Shown piece by piece: positions 37,925-49,100 of a stretch of DNA of 60,889 bases. This DNA is from Tetragenococcus muriaticus DSM 15685 (GTDB lineage Bacteria > Bacillota > Bacilli > Lactobacillales > Enterococcaceae), in assembly GCF_000423785.1 (NCBI RefSeq), contig NZ_AUIQ01000004.1, positions 1 through 60,889 on the forward strand, in the 5' to 3' direction. A program made the position numbers and the translations under genes. The first letter of the stretch is position 1. Each line of letters opens with the position of its first letter. Below the pieces are notes generated by a model. The model had not been told where the DNA came from. It saw only the letters and a program-made list of their open reading frames with translations, and searched no databases.

Positions 37925-39138
37925 TGCTTACGAAAAAGAAAAAAAGCAACATTGTCTATGGGCTTTTGGCTTTGTTTTTCAGTTTAGTTCTTTTTTTCAA
38001 TGCAAATGGTTCAAATTTTCAAAATAGTATTGCCACCTCAGAAGTTCATGAAGAAACTGTTCAGGATGTTCCTGTTTCGATTGAATATGATTCGGATGAG
38101 TACTACATTCAAGGATATGAGGATACAGTAGATGTCGCTTTAAGTGGTGCTAATCGTGTACAATTAAATGCTGAAACTAACGAAGAGACAAGAAACTTTG
38201 AGGTGGTTGCTGATTTAACCAATTTAGACGAAGGAACACATGATGTGCCGTTAGAAGTTGAAAATTTGAGTAATAGTGTGGATGCTAGTGTGGAACCAGA
38301 CACTTTAACAGTAACAGTCGAACGAAGGGTGACTAGGAATTTCCAAATTGATACACAAGAGTTTGAGGATAGATTGCAGGATGGATTTGAATTAGATGAA
38401 GCCTCTATTTCTCCGCAAGAAGTAGAAGTTACTTCAGGGGAAGAGACAATGGAAGAAATTTCTCGCATTGCGATTGTCTCAAACTTAGAAGTAATTAATG
38501 AAAATATTTCAGATACTTTTTCTTTACAAGCTGTAGACGAAAATGGAGAAGAGTTATCTACTAGTTTAAGCCCACAAACAGCAGATGTACAATTAGAAGT
38601 TTCGGCGCCTGAAAAAGAAGTAAGTCTTTCTCCTTCGCAAGTTGGAGATACACCAGAAGGAATTTCTGACTTCGATTTTCAATTGAACGAAAATAGTGCT
38701 ACAATTACGGGGGCACAACATTTATTAGATGAAGTAGATTCTTTGGAAGTGCCGGTGGATGTGACAGACGTTACTGAACCTACAACCAGAAATGTTAATG
38801 TGGAGATCCCTTCTCAATTGAGTTCAGATGTTAATACAGTTTCTGTAAATATCACACCGGAATTTGAAGATACAGAAGAAAATAACGATAATACCGAAGA
38901 AACTGGGGATATGCAGATACCACCGGAGACAAATAATGATAATAATGGTGGAATAGAGGGAAATGAAGAAAATCCAGAAATGAATACACCGGAAACGTCT
39001 TCTGCTCAAGAAGAAACAGAAGCTACAGAGGAAAGTCAGGAACAAACTGAAGAAACACAAGAATCACAAGAAACACAAAGTTCAGTAGATGAACAATTAG
39101 AAGCAACACAAGAAAATGAAGAAGAAACAGAAAGGTAA
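37924..39138 (+). CDS. cdaR: CdaA regulator CdaR (YbbR repeats)
   Basis: The 404-aa protein has one N-terminal membrane anchor ([17 protein letters not shown]) and an extracytoplasmic part with about three YbbR repeats (up to about residue 310). The rest is a very acidic Glu/Thr/Asn/Gln-rich tail with no predicted fold. CdaR binds and regulates CdaA. I choose the ATG at 37924, six bases after AGGAGG; the GTG at 37921 is too close to that site. Overlap with cdaA indicates coupling. The long acidic tail is longer than I would expect for CdaR. Confidence 0.92.
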   Translation: MLTKKKKSNIVYGLLALFFSLVLFFNANGSNFQNSIATSEVHEETVQDVPVSIEYDSDEYYIQGYEDTVDVALSGANRVQLNAETNEETRNFEVVADLTNLDEGTHDVPLEVENLSNSVDASVEPDTLTVTVERRVTRNFQIDTQEFEDRLQDGFELDEASISPQEVEVTSGEETMEEISRIAIVSNLEVINENISDTFSLQAVDENGEELSTSLSPQTADVQLEVSAPEKEVSLSPSQVGDTPEGISDFDFQLNENSATITGAQHLLDEVDSLEVPVDVTDVTEPTTRNVNVEIPSQLSSDVNTVSVNITPEFEDTEENNDNTEETGDMQIPPETNNDNNGGIEGNEENPEMNTPETSSAQEETEATEESQEQTEETQESQETQSSVDEQLEATQENEEETER

Positions 39139-39145
39139 ATTGATT

Positions 39146-40504
39146 ATGGGAAAATATTTTGGTACGGATGGTGTCAGAGGAATTGCGAACAAGGAGTTGA
39201 CACCTGAATTAGCATTTAAACTAGGTCGCTATGGTGGGTATGTGTTGAGCCGTCACGAAGAAGAAAATACACAACCTAGAGTGTTAGTAGGTCGTGACAC
39301 TCGTGTGTCTGGTCAGTTATTAGAAAATGCGTTGATTTCCGGTTTGCTTTCGGTAGGCATTGAAGTTTTTCAACTTGGTGTAATTTCAACGCCAGGTGTT
39401 GCTTATCTCACACGTGTACAAAAAGCAAGTTCTGGTGTTATGATTTCTGCTTCTCACAATCCAGCAGAGGATAATGGAATCAAATTTTTCGGCAATGATG
39501 GTTTTAAACTTGAAGATGAAAAAGAGCTAGAAATCGAAGCTTTATTGGATGCTAATGAAGATGAGCTTCCGCGACCGTCTGCTGACGGTTTAGGTTCATT
39601 AGAAGAATTTCCAGAAGGGTTATTGAAATACTCTCAATATTTACAACAGACGATTAAAGATGACTTATCTGGACTTACTATTTGTGTAGATGCTGCTAAT
39701 GGAGCAACTGCTTCTACAGTTAATCGTTTATTTGCTGACTTAGAGACAGATTTTTATACGATAGGGACTTCACCGAATGGTGTGAATATAAATGATGGCG
39801 TAGGATCAACGCATCCTGAAAAATTAGCTGACTTTGTTGTCGAAAAACAAGCAGATGCAGGTATTGCTTTTGATGGCGATGGAGACCGTGTAATAGCAGT
39901 AGATGAAAACGGTCAAGTGGTTGATGGTGATAAAATTATGTACATTTGTGCTAATTATCTAGCAGATAACGACTTGTTAAAACAAAACACTATCGTAACA
40001 ACTGTGATGAGTAATTTAGGTTTTCATAAGGCAGTAGAAGCTGCTGGTTTAAATGATGTAGTAACCAAAGTTGGCGATCGTTATGTTGTCGAAGAAATGC
40101 GTAAAAATGGCTATAATTTTGGTGGTGAACAGTCAGGGCATATGGTGTTTTTTGATTTAAATACCACAGGCGATGGCATGCTTTCTGGTATTCAGTTACT
40201 TAATATTATGAAACAAACTGGAAAAAAACTCTCGGAATTAGCAGCTGGTGTAACAATTTATCCGCAAAAATTGGTTAATATCCGGGTCTCCGACAAATAT
40301 GGCGCGATGGACGTTCCTGAAATTAAAGCTGTTATTGACGAGGTAGAAGAAAAATTAGGCGATGAAGGGCGTATTTTAGTTAGAGCTTCTGGTACAGAGC
40401 CTTTATTACGAATCATGGCTGAAGCACCGACAGATGAAGAAGTTGATTATTATGTTAATAAAATCGCTGATGTCATTCGAAATCAAATTGGGTTAGAGGA
40501 GTAA
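39146..40504 (+). CDS. glmM: Phosphoglucosamine mutase
   Basis: The 452-aa enzyme converts glucosamine-6-phosphate to glucosamine-1-phosphate for UDP-GlcNAc. The phosphoserine loop is SASHNP at 101-106, the catalytic serine being S103. The metal loop DGDGDR, the sugar-binding GGEQSGH and the phosphate-binding [12 protein letters not shown] are intact. I choose the ATG at 39146, which yields [12 protein letters not shown]; an ATG at 39116 lies inside cdaR. It is the last gene of the cdaA operon. In B. subtilis and lactococci GlmM interacts with CdaA. Confidence 0.96.
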   Translation: MGKYFGTDGVRGIANKELTPELAFKLGRYGGYVLSRHEEENTQPRVLVGRDTRVSGQLLENALISGLLSVGIEVFQLGVISTPGVAYLTRVQKASSGVMISASHNPAEDNGIKFFGNDGFKLEDEKELEIEALLDANEDELPRPSADGLGSLEEFPEGLLKYSQYLQQTIKDDLSGLTICVDAANGATASTVNRLFADLETDFYTIGTSPNGVNINDGVGSTHPEKLADFVVEKQADAGIAFDGDGDRVIAVDENGQVVDGDKIMYICANYLADNDLLKQNTIVTTVMSNLGFHKAVEAAGLNDVVTKVGDRYVVEEMRKNGYNFGGEQSGHMVFFDLNTTGDGMLSGIQLLNIMKQTGKKLSELAAGVTIYPQKLVNIRVSDKYGAMDVPEIKAVIDEVEEKLGDEGRILVRASGTEPLLRIMAEAPTDEEVDYYVNKIADVIRNQIGLEE

Positions 40505-40509
40505 CTCAT

Positions 40510-40545
40510 AAAACGATCGTTCTGTTTTGGAGCGATCGTTTTTCT
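40510..40545 (+). terminator. Intrinsic terminator after glmM
   Basis: AAAACGATCG (40510-40519) and CGATCGTTTT (40533-40542) form a perfect 10-bp stem followed by Ts. Confidence 0.85.
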
Positions 40546-40608
40546 TTTCTTTGCTAAATTAAGTCAACCTGTGTCATAATATTTTTTAGTGATGAAAGGA
40601 GGGAAATG

Positions 40609-41133
40609 ATGGATAAACAAAGATCTGTTAATTGGTCTGGACTTATTTTAGGGATTCTATTTATTTTAATTTCTTTATTAGCATTTAATAATCCGCAAGG
40701 GAGCCTATCTGCAATTGTCTTCTTTTTTGCAGTATTAGCGATTACCAATGGTATTTTTAGTATCGTTATTCGTAACCAGATAAAAAATATGACAGGATTC
40801 CGTGTAACTATATTTTTAATATTAGGAATTATTGAATTACTTCTTGGGATCGTACTGCTATTTAATCTTAGTGCTGGAATTATTGCAGTAACCTATGTTT
40901 TTGCCTTTTGGTTTATTGCGGGAGCGCTTCGGAATTTGTTTTTCCTAGATCATGCACGCACATTTGGTAATGGACATTATTGGTTCACATTAATTACCAA
41001 CTTGATTGGTATTGTGGTTGGTTTTATGTTATTTTTCGATCCGATCGTATCAGCACTTACCATTTCGTTTTTGGTTGGTCTATACTTGATGTTGATCGGC
41101 ATATTTTATATTATCAATTCTTTAGACCATTAA
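40609..41133 (+). CDS. HdeD/DUF308 family membrane protein
   Basis: The 174-aa protein has six evenly spaced hydrophobic segments and the DUF308/HdeD pattern of short repeats (GILFILISLLAFNNPQGSL, FLILGIIELLLGIVLLFN, LTISFLVGLYLMLIGIFYI). HdeD is linked to acid resistance in E. coli; the role in Gram-positives is unknown. The ATG at 40609 is six bases after AGGAGG; the one at 40606 is too near. It appears monocistronic. Confidence 0.82.
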   Translation: MDKQRSVNWSGLILGILFILISLLAFNNPQGSLSAIVFFFAVLAITNGIFSIVIRNQIKNMTGFRVTIFLILGIIELLLGIVLLFNLSAGIIAVTYVFAFWFIAGALRNLFFLDHARTFGNGHYWFTLITNLIGIVVGFMLFFDPIVSALTISFLVGLYLMLIGIFYIINSLDH

Positions 41134-41270
41134 ACTTAACCAATTATAGAAGAACTTCTGGACGGTTTGCGGAATTGTTCAGAAGTTTTTCTATGAAAGA
41201 CTTCTAGATTAAAGTTTTCTCTTTGTAGATAACACAGATTTCTGATAAAATAGAAGAAAGGAAAAAAAGG

Positions 41271-41765
41271 ATGGTGTTTGTCATGACAGTATTTACATTA
41301 TTATTTGTTGCTTTTACAACTGTCTTATACCTTTTTTTGTTTTTAGTAAAAAAAGAACTCGTTTTTACTGCAAAACACCAATCACTTTTCTCACTTATTT
41401 TCCCCATTTTGTTTGGGATTTTCGCTGGAACTTTATTTATAACGACAGGAACTTTAGACGAAATTATAAGAGGCACTGCGGTTGGGCTAGCTATTATTAG
41501 TTATGCTATCAATGGCAGAGGGATTACTGACGATCGATTTGTTATCCACCCCTTAGATAATCGAGGAATTAAATTTGATGAAGTGGATCGGGTAGTGTTA
41601 TTTCGAGATAAAAAGAAAAATGAAGTGAAAATGAATTTTTTTAAATTTGGTTTACGTGGTCCATTAATGAAGTTTAGTGTTCCAATGGATGAATTAGTTA
41701 AGTTTTTGTCTAAGCACTTAAAAGAAGGCACTCCTATTGATGTTGTTACGGAAACTAATGAATAA
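41271..41765 (+). CDS. Membrane protein of unknown function
   Basis: The 164-aa protein has three hydrophobic segments in the first 80 residues (TVFTLLFVAFTTVLYLFLFL, then SLIFPILFGIFAGTLFIT, then a third) and a cytoplasmic, beta-rich basic C-terminal domain (RFVIHPLDNRGIKFDEVDRVVLFRDKKK). The layout suggests a small membrane-anchored PH-like domain, but I cannot name the family. The start may be the ATG at 41271 or the one at 41283. Neighbours give no functional hint. A terminator follows immediately. Confidence 0.72.
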   Translation: MVFVMTVFTLLFVAFTTVLYLFLFLVKKELVFTAKHQSLFSLIFPILFGIFAGTLFITTGTLDEIIRGTAVGLAIISYAINGRGITDDRFVIHPLDNRGIKFDEVDRVVLFRDKKKNEVKMNFFKFGLRGPLMKFSVPMDELVKFLSKHLKEGTPIDVVTETNE

Positions 41766-41807
41766 AAAACAGCTTGTTTTGCTTTAATAAAGCACAAGCT
41801 GTTTTTA
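41765..41807. terminator. Bidirectional intrinsic terminator
   Basis: AAAAACAGCTTG (41765-41776) pairs with CAAGCTGTTTTT (41795-41806), with an inner GCTTT/AAAGC stem. It separates the membrane protein gene from the convergent nitroreductase gene. Confidence 0.88.
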
Positions 41808-41820
41808 TCTTTAGTTACTT

Positions 41821-42417
41821 TTATTTAAATACAAGAAAACGTTCATCGTCAGCTAAAAAGTCTTTAGTACCTGCTTGTTCTTCTGGAGATCCAAATACTA
41901 ACTGTGCACGTAAATGCCAATTCTTAGGGACATCCCATTCTGCAGCAACTGCTTCATCAATTACTGGATTATAGTGTTGTAGGTTCGCTCCAATTCCTGC
42001 TTCGGATAAAGTGGTCCAAACGTTTGCTGTAGCAATACCATTGGCTTGTTCAGCCCAAGTAGGGAAATTATCAGCATATAATGTAAATTGTTCCTGTAGT
42101 TGCTTGGTAGTGTCCACGTCATTGAAGAACATAGCTGTTCCAAGCCCAGCTTTAAATCCGGCTAATTTTTGCTTAGTATTTTCAAAAGCTTCTGCAGGTG
42201 TTAATGGTTCTAACAATTGTTCAGTAATGTCCCATAGCTTTTCATGAGATTCTCCAAAAAGAGTGATGACACGTGGTTCCTGTGCATTAAAAGCACTTGG
42301 ACTTTGCTTTACTGCCTCTTTAATTAACTCTGTAATTTCTGATTCAGATAAAGAAGTATTACGTCCTAAAGAATAAATGGAGCGACGATTTTTGATAATA
42401 TCTAAAAAGTTTGACAT
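41821..42417 (-). CDS. Nitroreductase family protein (Frm2/Hbn1-like)
   Basis: The 198-aa flavoprotein is expected to bind FMN and reduce nitroaromatics, quinones or fatty-acid-derived compounds using NAD(P)H. The N-terminal RRSIYSLGRN and QSPSAFNAQEPRVI segments and the later GIGANLQHYNP are typical of the Frm2-like subgroup. I choose the ATG at 42417, eight bases after AAAGGTGG; a GTG at 42429 would overlap that site. It is monocistronic. The physiological substrate is unknown. Confidence 0.87.
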   Translation of the reverse strand: MSNFLDIIKNRRSIYSLGRNTSLSESEITELIKEAVKQSPSAFNAQEPRVITLFGESHEKLWDITEQLLEPLTPAEAFENTKQKLAGFKAGLGTAMFFNDVDTTKQLQEQFTLYADNFPTWAEQANGIATANVWTTLSEAGIGANLQHYNPVIDEAVAAEWDVPKNWHLRAQLVFGSPEEQAGTKDFLADDERFLVFK

Positions 42418-42605
42418 ATAAACATCCACCTTTGATTTCTATTTTTTTTTACGAAATAAAGTATACATTCTTACTAAATGTTAGTAAAGAGAATGTTTAT
42501 TTTTTTATATGACCCTAAACTTGCTGTTTCTATGTGTTAAACTGGTAAATAGAGTAAATTAACACTTATACATATTACATACTAAGACGAAGAGGAGCGA
42601 GGTTT

Positions 42606-45600
42606 TTGAGCTTACAATTTATAACTGGTGACGGAAGTTGCGATCATGAAAAAATGATCCTAGATCTTGCTTATGAGTGGTTGGAAAAAGAACACAATGA
42701 AGTCTTTTTCATAGTTCCTAATTATAATAAATTTGAACGTGAACAAGAAATTTTATCGCAATTAAAAAATAGACAAGCAAAAGAAAACTTTAGTACCATT
42801 CGGGGGCAAGTTTATAGTTTTAACCGTTTAGCATGGTATTTTCTACAAGATAGTGGTCAAATCAATGGTCAGAGCATTTCTGATACTGGTTCAGCTATGA
42901 TTATGCGTAAAGTTTTAGATGCATTAACAGAAGAACTTCTCATTTTTCGAGGAGAAGTAAAAAAAGAAGGTTTTATTGCAAAATTATTGGAGCTTTATCA
43001 AGAATTTCAATTAGGCAACATTTCCTCTGATAACCTGGACTTTTCTTTAGACAATCAAACGACTAGCAAAAGAAAAGATTTTGAGTTAAAAATGTATGAA
43101 ATCAAACGCATCTTTGCAGCTTATGAAGAAGAACTAGCGAAAAGGAAATTGCAAATAGAGCAGCCACTGACAATGTTAACTAATTTTTTAGCAAGTGAAA
43201 ATTCACAAGAAATGGCTAAACTAGAACAAAAACTTTTCATCGTTACTGGTTTTTCTAATTTCAATATGCAAGAGCAGGAACTTTTAAAAGTCTTGTTTGG
43301 TAAGAGCCAGGTCTGTATTGATTTATATATTGATTCTATCTATGCTGATAATGGACCGTTGGATTTATTTTTTGATCCTAAGCAAACTTATCATCTCTTA
43401 AAAGACTTTGCCCAGAGCCAACAAGAACGTGTGTTGTTTGATAAAAAAGCTCCTCAATTAACTCAAGTATCTGCCAGTTATTTGGAGCTAGAACGTTGCT
43501 TTAAACAAACAAGTGTTGGAAGGTATAAACAAGAGCATAATTTGGATGATTTTGTAGAAATTTGGAAAGCAGAAAACCCAGAAGAAGAGGTGAAACAAGT
43601 AGCTACTGAAATTCGACGTCTTGTTGTTGATTCTTTTACAAAAGAAAACGAGCAACTTTACTATCGTGATATTCAGCTATTAACTTTAGATCCGGAACTT
43701 TATTATCCGTTTATTTCATCAACTTTTGAAGAGCTAGACATTCCTTTTTACTTGGACCAAGATCGTACGATGGAACAACATCCTTTAGTAGAGTTTATCC
43801 ATGCGTTATTTGCCTTAGATGACTATTATTATCGCACTTCTGATGTTTTTCGCTTTTTGCGTACCGAGCTTTATATACCTAACGATTTACAAGAAGAAAC
43901 GTCCGATTGGAAAGAGGCACGTAATAGATTTCGTTGGATGGTCGATTTAACAGAAAACGAGGCCTTAGCCCATAATTTTCATGGAGTTGATTGGACTCGT
44001 CAAGAAGATTGGCATTTGTTTGACTTTGATTTTGAACAAGAAGAAATTATTGAAACGAAAAGTACTGAAAAACTGAGTAATCACGTCAGAAATGATTTTC
44101 GTAATGACATTGTAAGTTTTTTCCCGCGTCTAAAATCGGCTTCTAGCACAAGAGAAGCCATTGTCATCTTTTATGAGTTTTTGCAAGAAATTGGAGTAGA
44201 AAAACAGTTACTTTGTTGGCGAGAACAAGAACTTGAATGGGGAAATCTTGAGTATGCTCGCGATCATGAACAAACCTGGGCATCGTTAATGGACCTATTG
44301 GATGAATTTGTAGAGATTTATGGATCAGATTCTTTTGATTTTGATCTGTTTAAGGAAATCCTCTCAAGTGGGCTAGAAAACTTAACTTTTGGTAAAATTC
44401 CAACTGCAATTGACCAAGTACAAATTAACTCTTTGGATTTAACACGTCCTTTACAAGCTAAGGTGACTTTTGCAGTGGGGTTAGATGAAACAAGCTTTCC
44501 TCGCACTACTGAAAATAAGAGCTTGATTTCTACTGAAGAAAGACAACAATTAAATGCGACTTTACAAGAAGGGCAATATTTAAAGGATCAAACAGAAGAA
44601 ACGATCCGCAAAGAACCTTTTGTCGCTTATAATATGTTATTATCAGCTTCTGAAAAACTGTATTTGAGCTATCCAAGAAATGCTGATTCGAAACAAAATA
44701 TGAAAGTTTCTCCTTATCTTGCTCGTATCTTAAATTGGACAAATCTGTCTGTACAAGATCATTCTAGTTTAGATTTAACTTATGAAGCGCGTAATTATGT
44801 AGGCACGTATAAAAGCTTGATTCGACAATTAAATGGACTTTATCGTCAAGCGCAAGAAGAAAAAAAGACACTTCCAGTCGTATGGCAGTCGTTAAAAGAC
44901 TTGCTACTGGCTTCTGACTACCGTTTTTTGGCACAAAGAGTATTTGAGAGTCAAACGCATCGCAATACCCCTGTGAATATTTCACCAGAATTAGCAGAAC
45001 AACTGTATGGAAAAGATATTTATAGTTCCATATCGCAGATAGAAACCTTTTATGATTATCAATATGATTATTTTCTTAAGTTTGGTTTGAGATTAAAAGA
45101 AAGAGAAATTTACGGTTTGAATTCAGCCGTTACCGGTGAAATCTTCCATGAGGCTTTAGATAATTTCTTAAAAGCTATTTTTCAAGAAAATCTTTCTTTA
45201 ACGCAAATGAGCGAGGAACATCGTCAATTGTTAGTTGAGCATGTACTAGAAAACATGTTTGGCCAAGAACGTTATGCGTTTATGCAAGGGAATGCGCGTA
45301 TGAGTTTCATTCGTTATCGTTTAAAAAAAACGATCGCACGTGTTTCTTGGGGATTAAAAAAACAAGCAGAAAAAACGCGATTAACGCCTGTTCAAACGGA
45401 AGTTTTATTTGGAGAAATTGCTGGAAATCAAGGAATTCCTGGCTTGCAGATCCCTTTATCAAATGGGGGGAACCTATACCTAAGAGGAAAGATTGATCGA
45501 ATCGATACGACAACAGTAGATGGCAAACCATGGCTTGCAGTGGTTGATTATAAATCAAGTGCCCATAAGTTTGACATTACCGATAGTTATTATGGTCTTG

Positions 45601-46163
45601 CTATGCAATTACTCACTTATCTAGATATTGCTTTACAAGATGCGGTCGAACTTATTGGTCAAAAAAATGTTCATGGGGCTGGCGCCTATTATTTTCATGT
45701 TTATGACCCTGTTATGGATCCTAAAAAAACCGGTGAAAAAGAACGTTTAAAACGATATAAATATGACGGTCTTTTTGCAGACGAACCTGAAGTATTTGAA
45801 GCATTTGATGAAACATTAAATAAATCGCAATATTCTTCTGTATTTCCCATTCAAATGGACAAAAATGAACAGTTAAAAAAATCAGCTAAAAGTAAAGAAA
45901 AATTTTATACAGCAGAAGAAATGAATGTGTTAATGGCACACAATCGAAAAAAATTAAAAGAAGCAGCAGAAAGGATTCTTTCCGGGGAAATAAAGATGAA
46001 TCCTAGTTATAAAATGAAGGATAAACGACGGGCTACACAATACTCGCCCTTTCATAGTATTTCTGCTTTTGATCCGATGTTAGAAGAAAATGATTATTAT
46101 CGGATCCATCCTCTATCAAAGGAAGAGATTATGAAACGTTTAAAGGAGGAAAATGATGGTTGA
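42606..46163 (+). CDS. rexB: ATP-dependent nuclease subunit RexB (AddB)
   Basis: The 1185-aa protein is the AddB/RexB partner of RexA in the recombination-repair helicase-nuclease. The N-terminal helicase-like half has a degenerate P-loop (ITGDGSCDHEK). The C-terminal nuclease has the AVVDYKSSA motif. The four cysteines that bind a 4Fe-4S cluster in B. subtilis AddB are missing: SQIETFYDYQYDYFL replaces the usual CPFxYFL, and ATQYSPFHSISAFDP replaces the CxxC-x5-C region. The start is TTG after GAGGAGCGAGG. It overlaps rexA by eight bases. Confidence 0.93.
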   Translation: MSLQFITGDGSCDHEKMILDLAYEWLEKEHNEVFFIVPNYNKFEREQEILSQLKNRQAKENFSTIRGQVYSFNRLAWYFLQDSGQINGQSISDTGSAMIMRKVLDALTEELLIFRGEVKKEGFIAKLLELYQEFQLGNISSDNLDFSLDNQTTSKRKDFELKMYEIKRIFAAYEEELAKRKLQIEQPLTMLTNFLASENSQEMAKLEQKLFIVTGFSNFNMQEQELLKVLFGKSQVCIDLYIDSIYADNGPLDLFFDPKQTYHLLKDFAQSQQERVLFDKKAPQLTQVSASYLELERCFKQTSVGRYKQEHNLDDFVEIWKAENPEEEVKQVATEIRRLVVDSFTKENEQLYYRDIQLLTLDPELYYPFISSTFEELDIPFYLDQDRTMEQHPLVEFIHALFALDDYYYRTSDVFRFLRTELYIPNDLQEETSDWKEARNRFRWMVDLTENEALAHNFHGVDWTRQEDWHLFDFDFEQEEIIETKSTEKLSNHVRNDFRNDIVSFFPRLKSASSTREAIVIFYEFLQEIGVEKQLLCWREQELEWGNLEYARDHEQTWASLMDLLDEFVEIYGSDSFDFDLFKEILSSGLENLTFGKIPTAIDQVQINSLDLTRPLQAKVTFAVGLDETSFPRTTENKSLISTEERQQLNATLQEGQYLKDQTEETIRKEPFVAYNMLLSASEKLYLSYPRNADSKQNMKVSPYLARILNWTNLSVQDHSSLDLTYEARNYVGTYKSLIRQLNGLYRQAQEEKKTLPVVWQSLKDLLLASDYRFLAQRVFESQTHRNTPVNISPELAEQLYGKDIYSSISQIETFYDYQYDYFLKFGLRLKEREIYGLNSAVTGEIFHEALDNFLKAIFQENLSLTQMSEEHRQLLVEHVLENMFGQERYAFMQGNARMSFIRYRLKKTIARVSWGLKKQAEKTRLTPVQTEVLFGEIAGNQGIPGLQIPLSNGGNLYLRGKIDRIDTTTVDGKPWLAVVDYKSSAHKFDITDSYYGLAMQLLTYLDIALQDAVELIGQKNVHGAGAYYFHVYDPVMDPKKTGEKERLKRYKYDGLFADEPEVFEAFDETLNKSQYSSVFPIQMDKNEQLKKSAKSKEKFYTAEEMNVLMAHNRKKLKEAAERILSGEIKMNPSYKMKDKRRATQYSPFHSISAFDPMLEENDYYRIHPLSKEEIMKRLKEENDG

Positions 46164-49100
46164 TATTCCTTTAAAACCTAAAAATGAAACTTTTACCGAT
46201 AAACAATGGCAAGCCGTTTTTGACTCGGGAGATAACTTACTTGTTTCAGCTTCGGCAGGATCAGGAAAGACCTCTGTTTTGGTTCGTCGCGTGATTGAAA
46301 AATTGAAAAATGGGAGTAACATTGACGAGCTACTCATCGTGACATTTACTGAAGCTGCAGCTCGTGAAATGAAAGAACGTATTCAAAATGCCTTACAAGA
46401 TGCGATTAATAAAGAAAGTCAGCAAGAAAGGCGCAATCACTTTGTAAAGCAGTTGACGTTGTTGCCACGAGCTTCTATTTCAACTTTGCACGCGTTTTGT
46501 CTAACGGTTATTCGTCGTTTTTATTTTTTGATTGATTTGGACCCTGTCTTCCGTATGTTAACGGATGATACGGAACGCTTATTGTTAAAAGAAGAGGTTT
46601 GGGAAGAATTACGTGAAAGTTATTTTGATTCTTCTGACCAAGATTTTTATCGTTTAGCAGAAAATTTTTCTAATGATCGTTCTGATGATGGTTTTACTGA
46701 TCTAATTATGTCTTTGTATGATTTTGCTAAAGCCAATCCCGATACTATTGATTGGTTAAACCAACTTCCGCAAAGCTATGATACAACTCAAGGTTTAGCA
46801 GGAAACCAGATGTACCAAACTCAAGTTAAGCCACTTATTCTAGCTAATTTACAGACAGCTATTGGACAACAAAAAACTGCTCTAGAAGTAGCACAAAATA
46901 CTGGTTCGATGGAAAAAGCAGAATCACTATTAGATAGCGAGCTCGAACAAGCTCGTCGTTTATGGACTTATGTTAATGAAGATAAAGTACAACAAGCTTA
47001 TGAGCAGTTAGCTGCTTTTGATTTTAAGCGGTATCCGACGTTTAATAAGCAAGAAGAGGTTAAAGAAATTTCTGAGGAGGCTATTAAACCACGTCGAGAT
47101 AGTGCTAAGGAGCTTATAAAAAATACGGAGACGTTCTTTGCCCAACCTCCTGAAAAAATGTTGGAGTTAATGAATCATGCTAGACCCTTAGTCAAAAAGA
47201 TGGGTGAAGTGACTTTAAATTTTATTGAAAAATATCAAAAACGTAAGCAAGTTAAAGGTGTATTGGATTTTAATGACCTTGAGCATTTCGCTTTAGATAT
47301 TTTGCAAGGAAATGGTGAAGGAAGTGAAGCTTCGGAATATTATCGAGATCGGTTTGAAGAAGTTTTGGTCGATGAATACCAAGATACAAACCGCTTACAA
47401 GAAGCAATTTTATTTTGGTTGTGCAATCCAGAATCTGAATATGGCAATTTATATATGGTAGGAGACGTAAAACAATCTATCTATGCTTTTCGGTTAGCAG
47501 ATCCTACATTATTTGTAGATAAATATTCAGCTTTTGCTCATGAAGAAGGCGGTAGACGTATTATTCTGGCTGAAAACTTCCGTTCTAGAAAAGAAGTTCT
47601 TCAATTTACCAACTTAGTTTTTGAACAATTAATGGATGAAACTGTCGGTCAAATACCTTATGACGAAGATGCTCAATTGGTTCCAGGATTTTCGTCTTTT
47701 CCTGCAAGCGAGAATTTTAATACAGAGTTGCTTTTATATGAAAAAGAAGTTGAAGAAGATCCAACGGTTGTAGATGATAAAACTGAAGGTGAGCTTTACT
47801 TAGTGGCTTTAAAAATCAAAGAATTGGTCGAAAACAAGTTTATGATTTATGATAAAAAGCAGAAAGAAAATCGACCGATCACTTATGATGATATAGTGCT
47901 ACTTACACCGACACGAAAGAATAATTTGGTGATTATGGATGTGTTTAAGCAATTTCAAATCCCTTTGGAAGTTAATGACGCACAAAATTATTTTCAAGCA
48001 ACTGAAGTACAAACCATGATTTCCTTATTGGAAATTATTGATAACCCTTATCAGGATATTCCTTTTGTGGCAGTATTACGATCAGCCATTGTCGGACTTA
48101 ATGAGGAAGAATTGGCCAAGATACGCTTAGCTCAAAAAGAAGGATATTACTATGAAGCCTTTTTATCTTACTTAAAAAATCAGGACGAACTTTCTGTTCG
48201 TTTACGCTCATTCCATGAGCAATTAGAATCCTGGCGTTCTCTTGCTAGAAGACGTGCTCTTAGTGAATTAATATGGACAATCTACCAAGAAACAGCGTAT
48301 TTAGATTATGTCATTGGTTTAGCATCTGGCAGGCAACGTTATGCTAATTTAGTTGCGCTAGCCCATCGAGCTGAATCTTATGAGCAAAGTAGTTTTAGAG
48401 GGTTATATCAGTTCATCCGTTTCGTTGAAAAGATGCAAGAAAAAGATAAAGACTTGGCAGAACCACTTGCTTTATCTCAAGAAAATGCTGTAAGAGTAAT
48501 GACAATTCACGCTAGTAAGGGGTTAGAGTTTCCTGTGGTTTTTCTTTTAGATATGACAAAACAGTTTAACTATAGTGATTTAACTACACGTTATATCTTT
48601 GAAGAAAAGTTAGGGGCTGGTATTCAATACATTGATAACGAGCAAGTGTGTTATGATACTTTGCCTTATCAAGCGATTAAACAACAACGTATTAAAAAGA
48701 TGCTATCTGAGGAAATGCGTAAACTTTATGTCGCCTTAACACGTGCAGAACAAAAGCTTTATCTAGTTGGTTCATATAAAACAAAAGAGGAAGCATTAAA
48801 AAATTGGGGGAAAGCTTTGGACCAAGAAAATACAGTATTAGATCCTGCACTCCGATTAAAAGGGAAAGCCAATTTAATGGACTGGGTTGGAATGACCTTG
48901 ATGCGGCACCCAGATATGCAGAATGATATGCAGACGTCTGAAAGTAAAAAAACGATAGATCACCCTGCTCATTTTGAAATTCATTGGAGTAACCAAGCAC
49001 AGCTAGCAGAAGCTATAAAAGATTATCAACATCCAACCGTTCAAAATCAACGATTAATTTCTCCAGAAAAAACAGAGATAAGAGAGTTACAACAAAGACT

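Noticed and set aside
38824-39060. Cys/Phe-rich minus-strand frame in cdaR
   Set aside because: It is the antisense of the Glu-rich tail (GAA read as TTC), without a promoter or ribosome-binding site.
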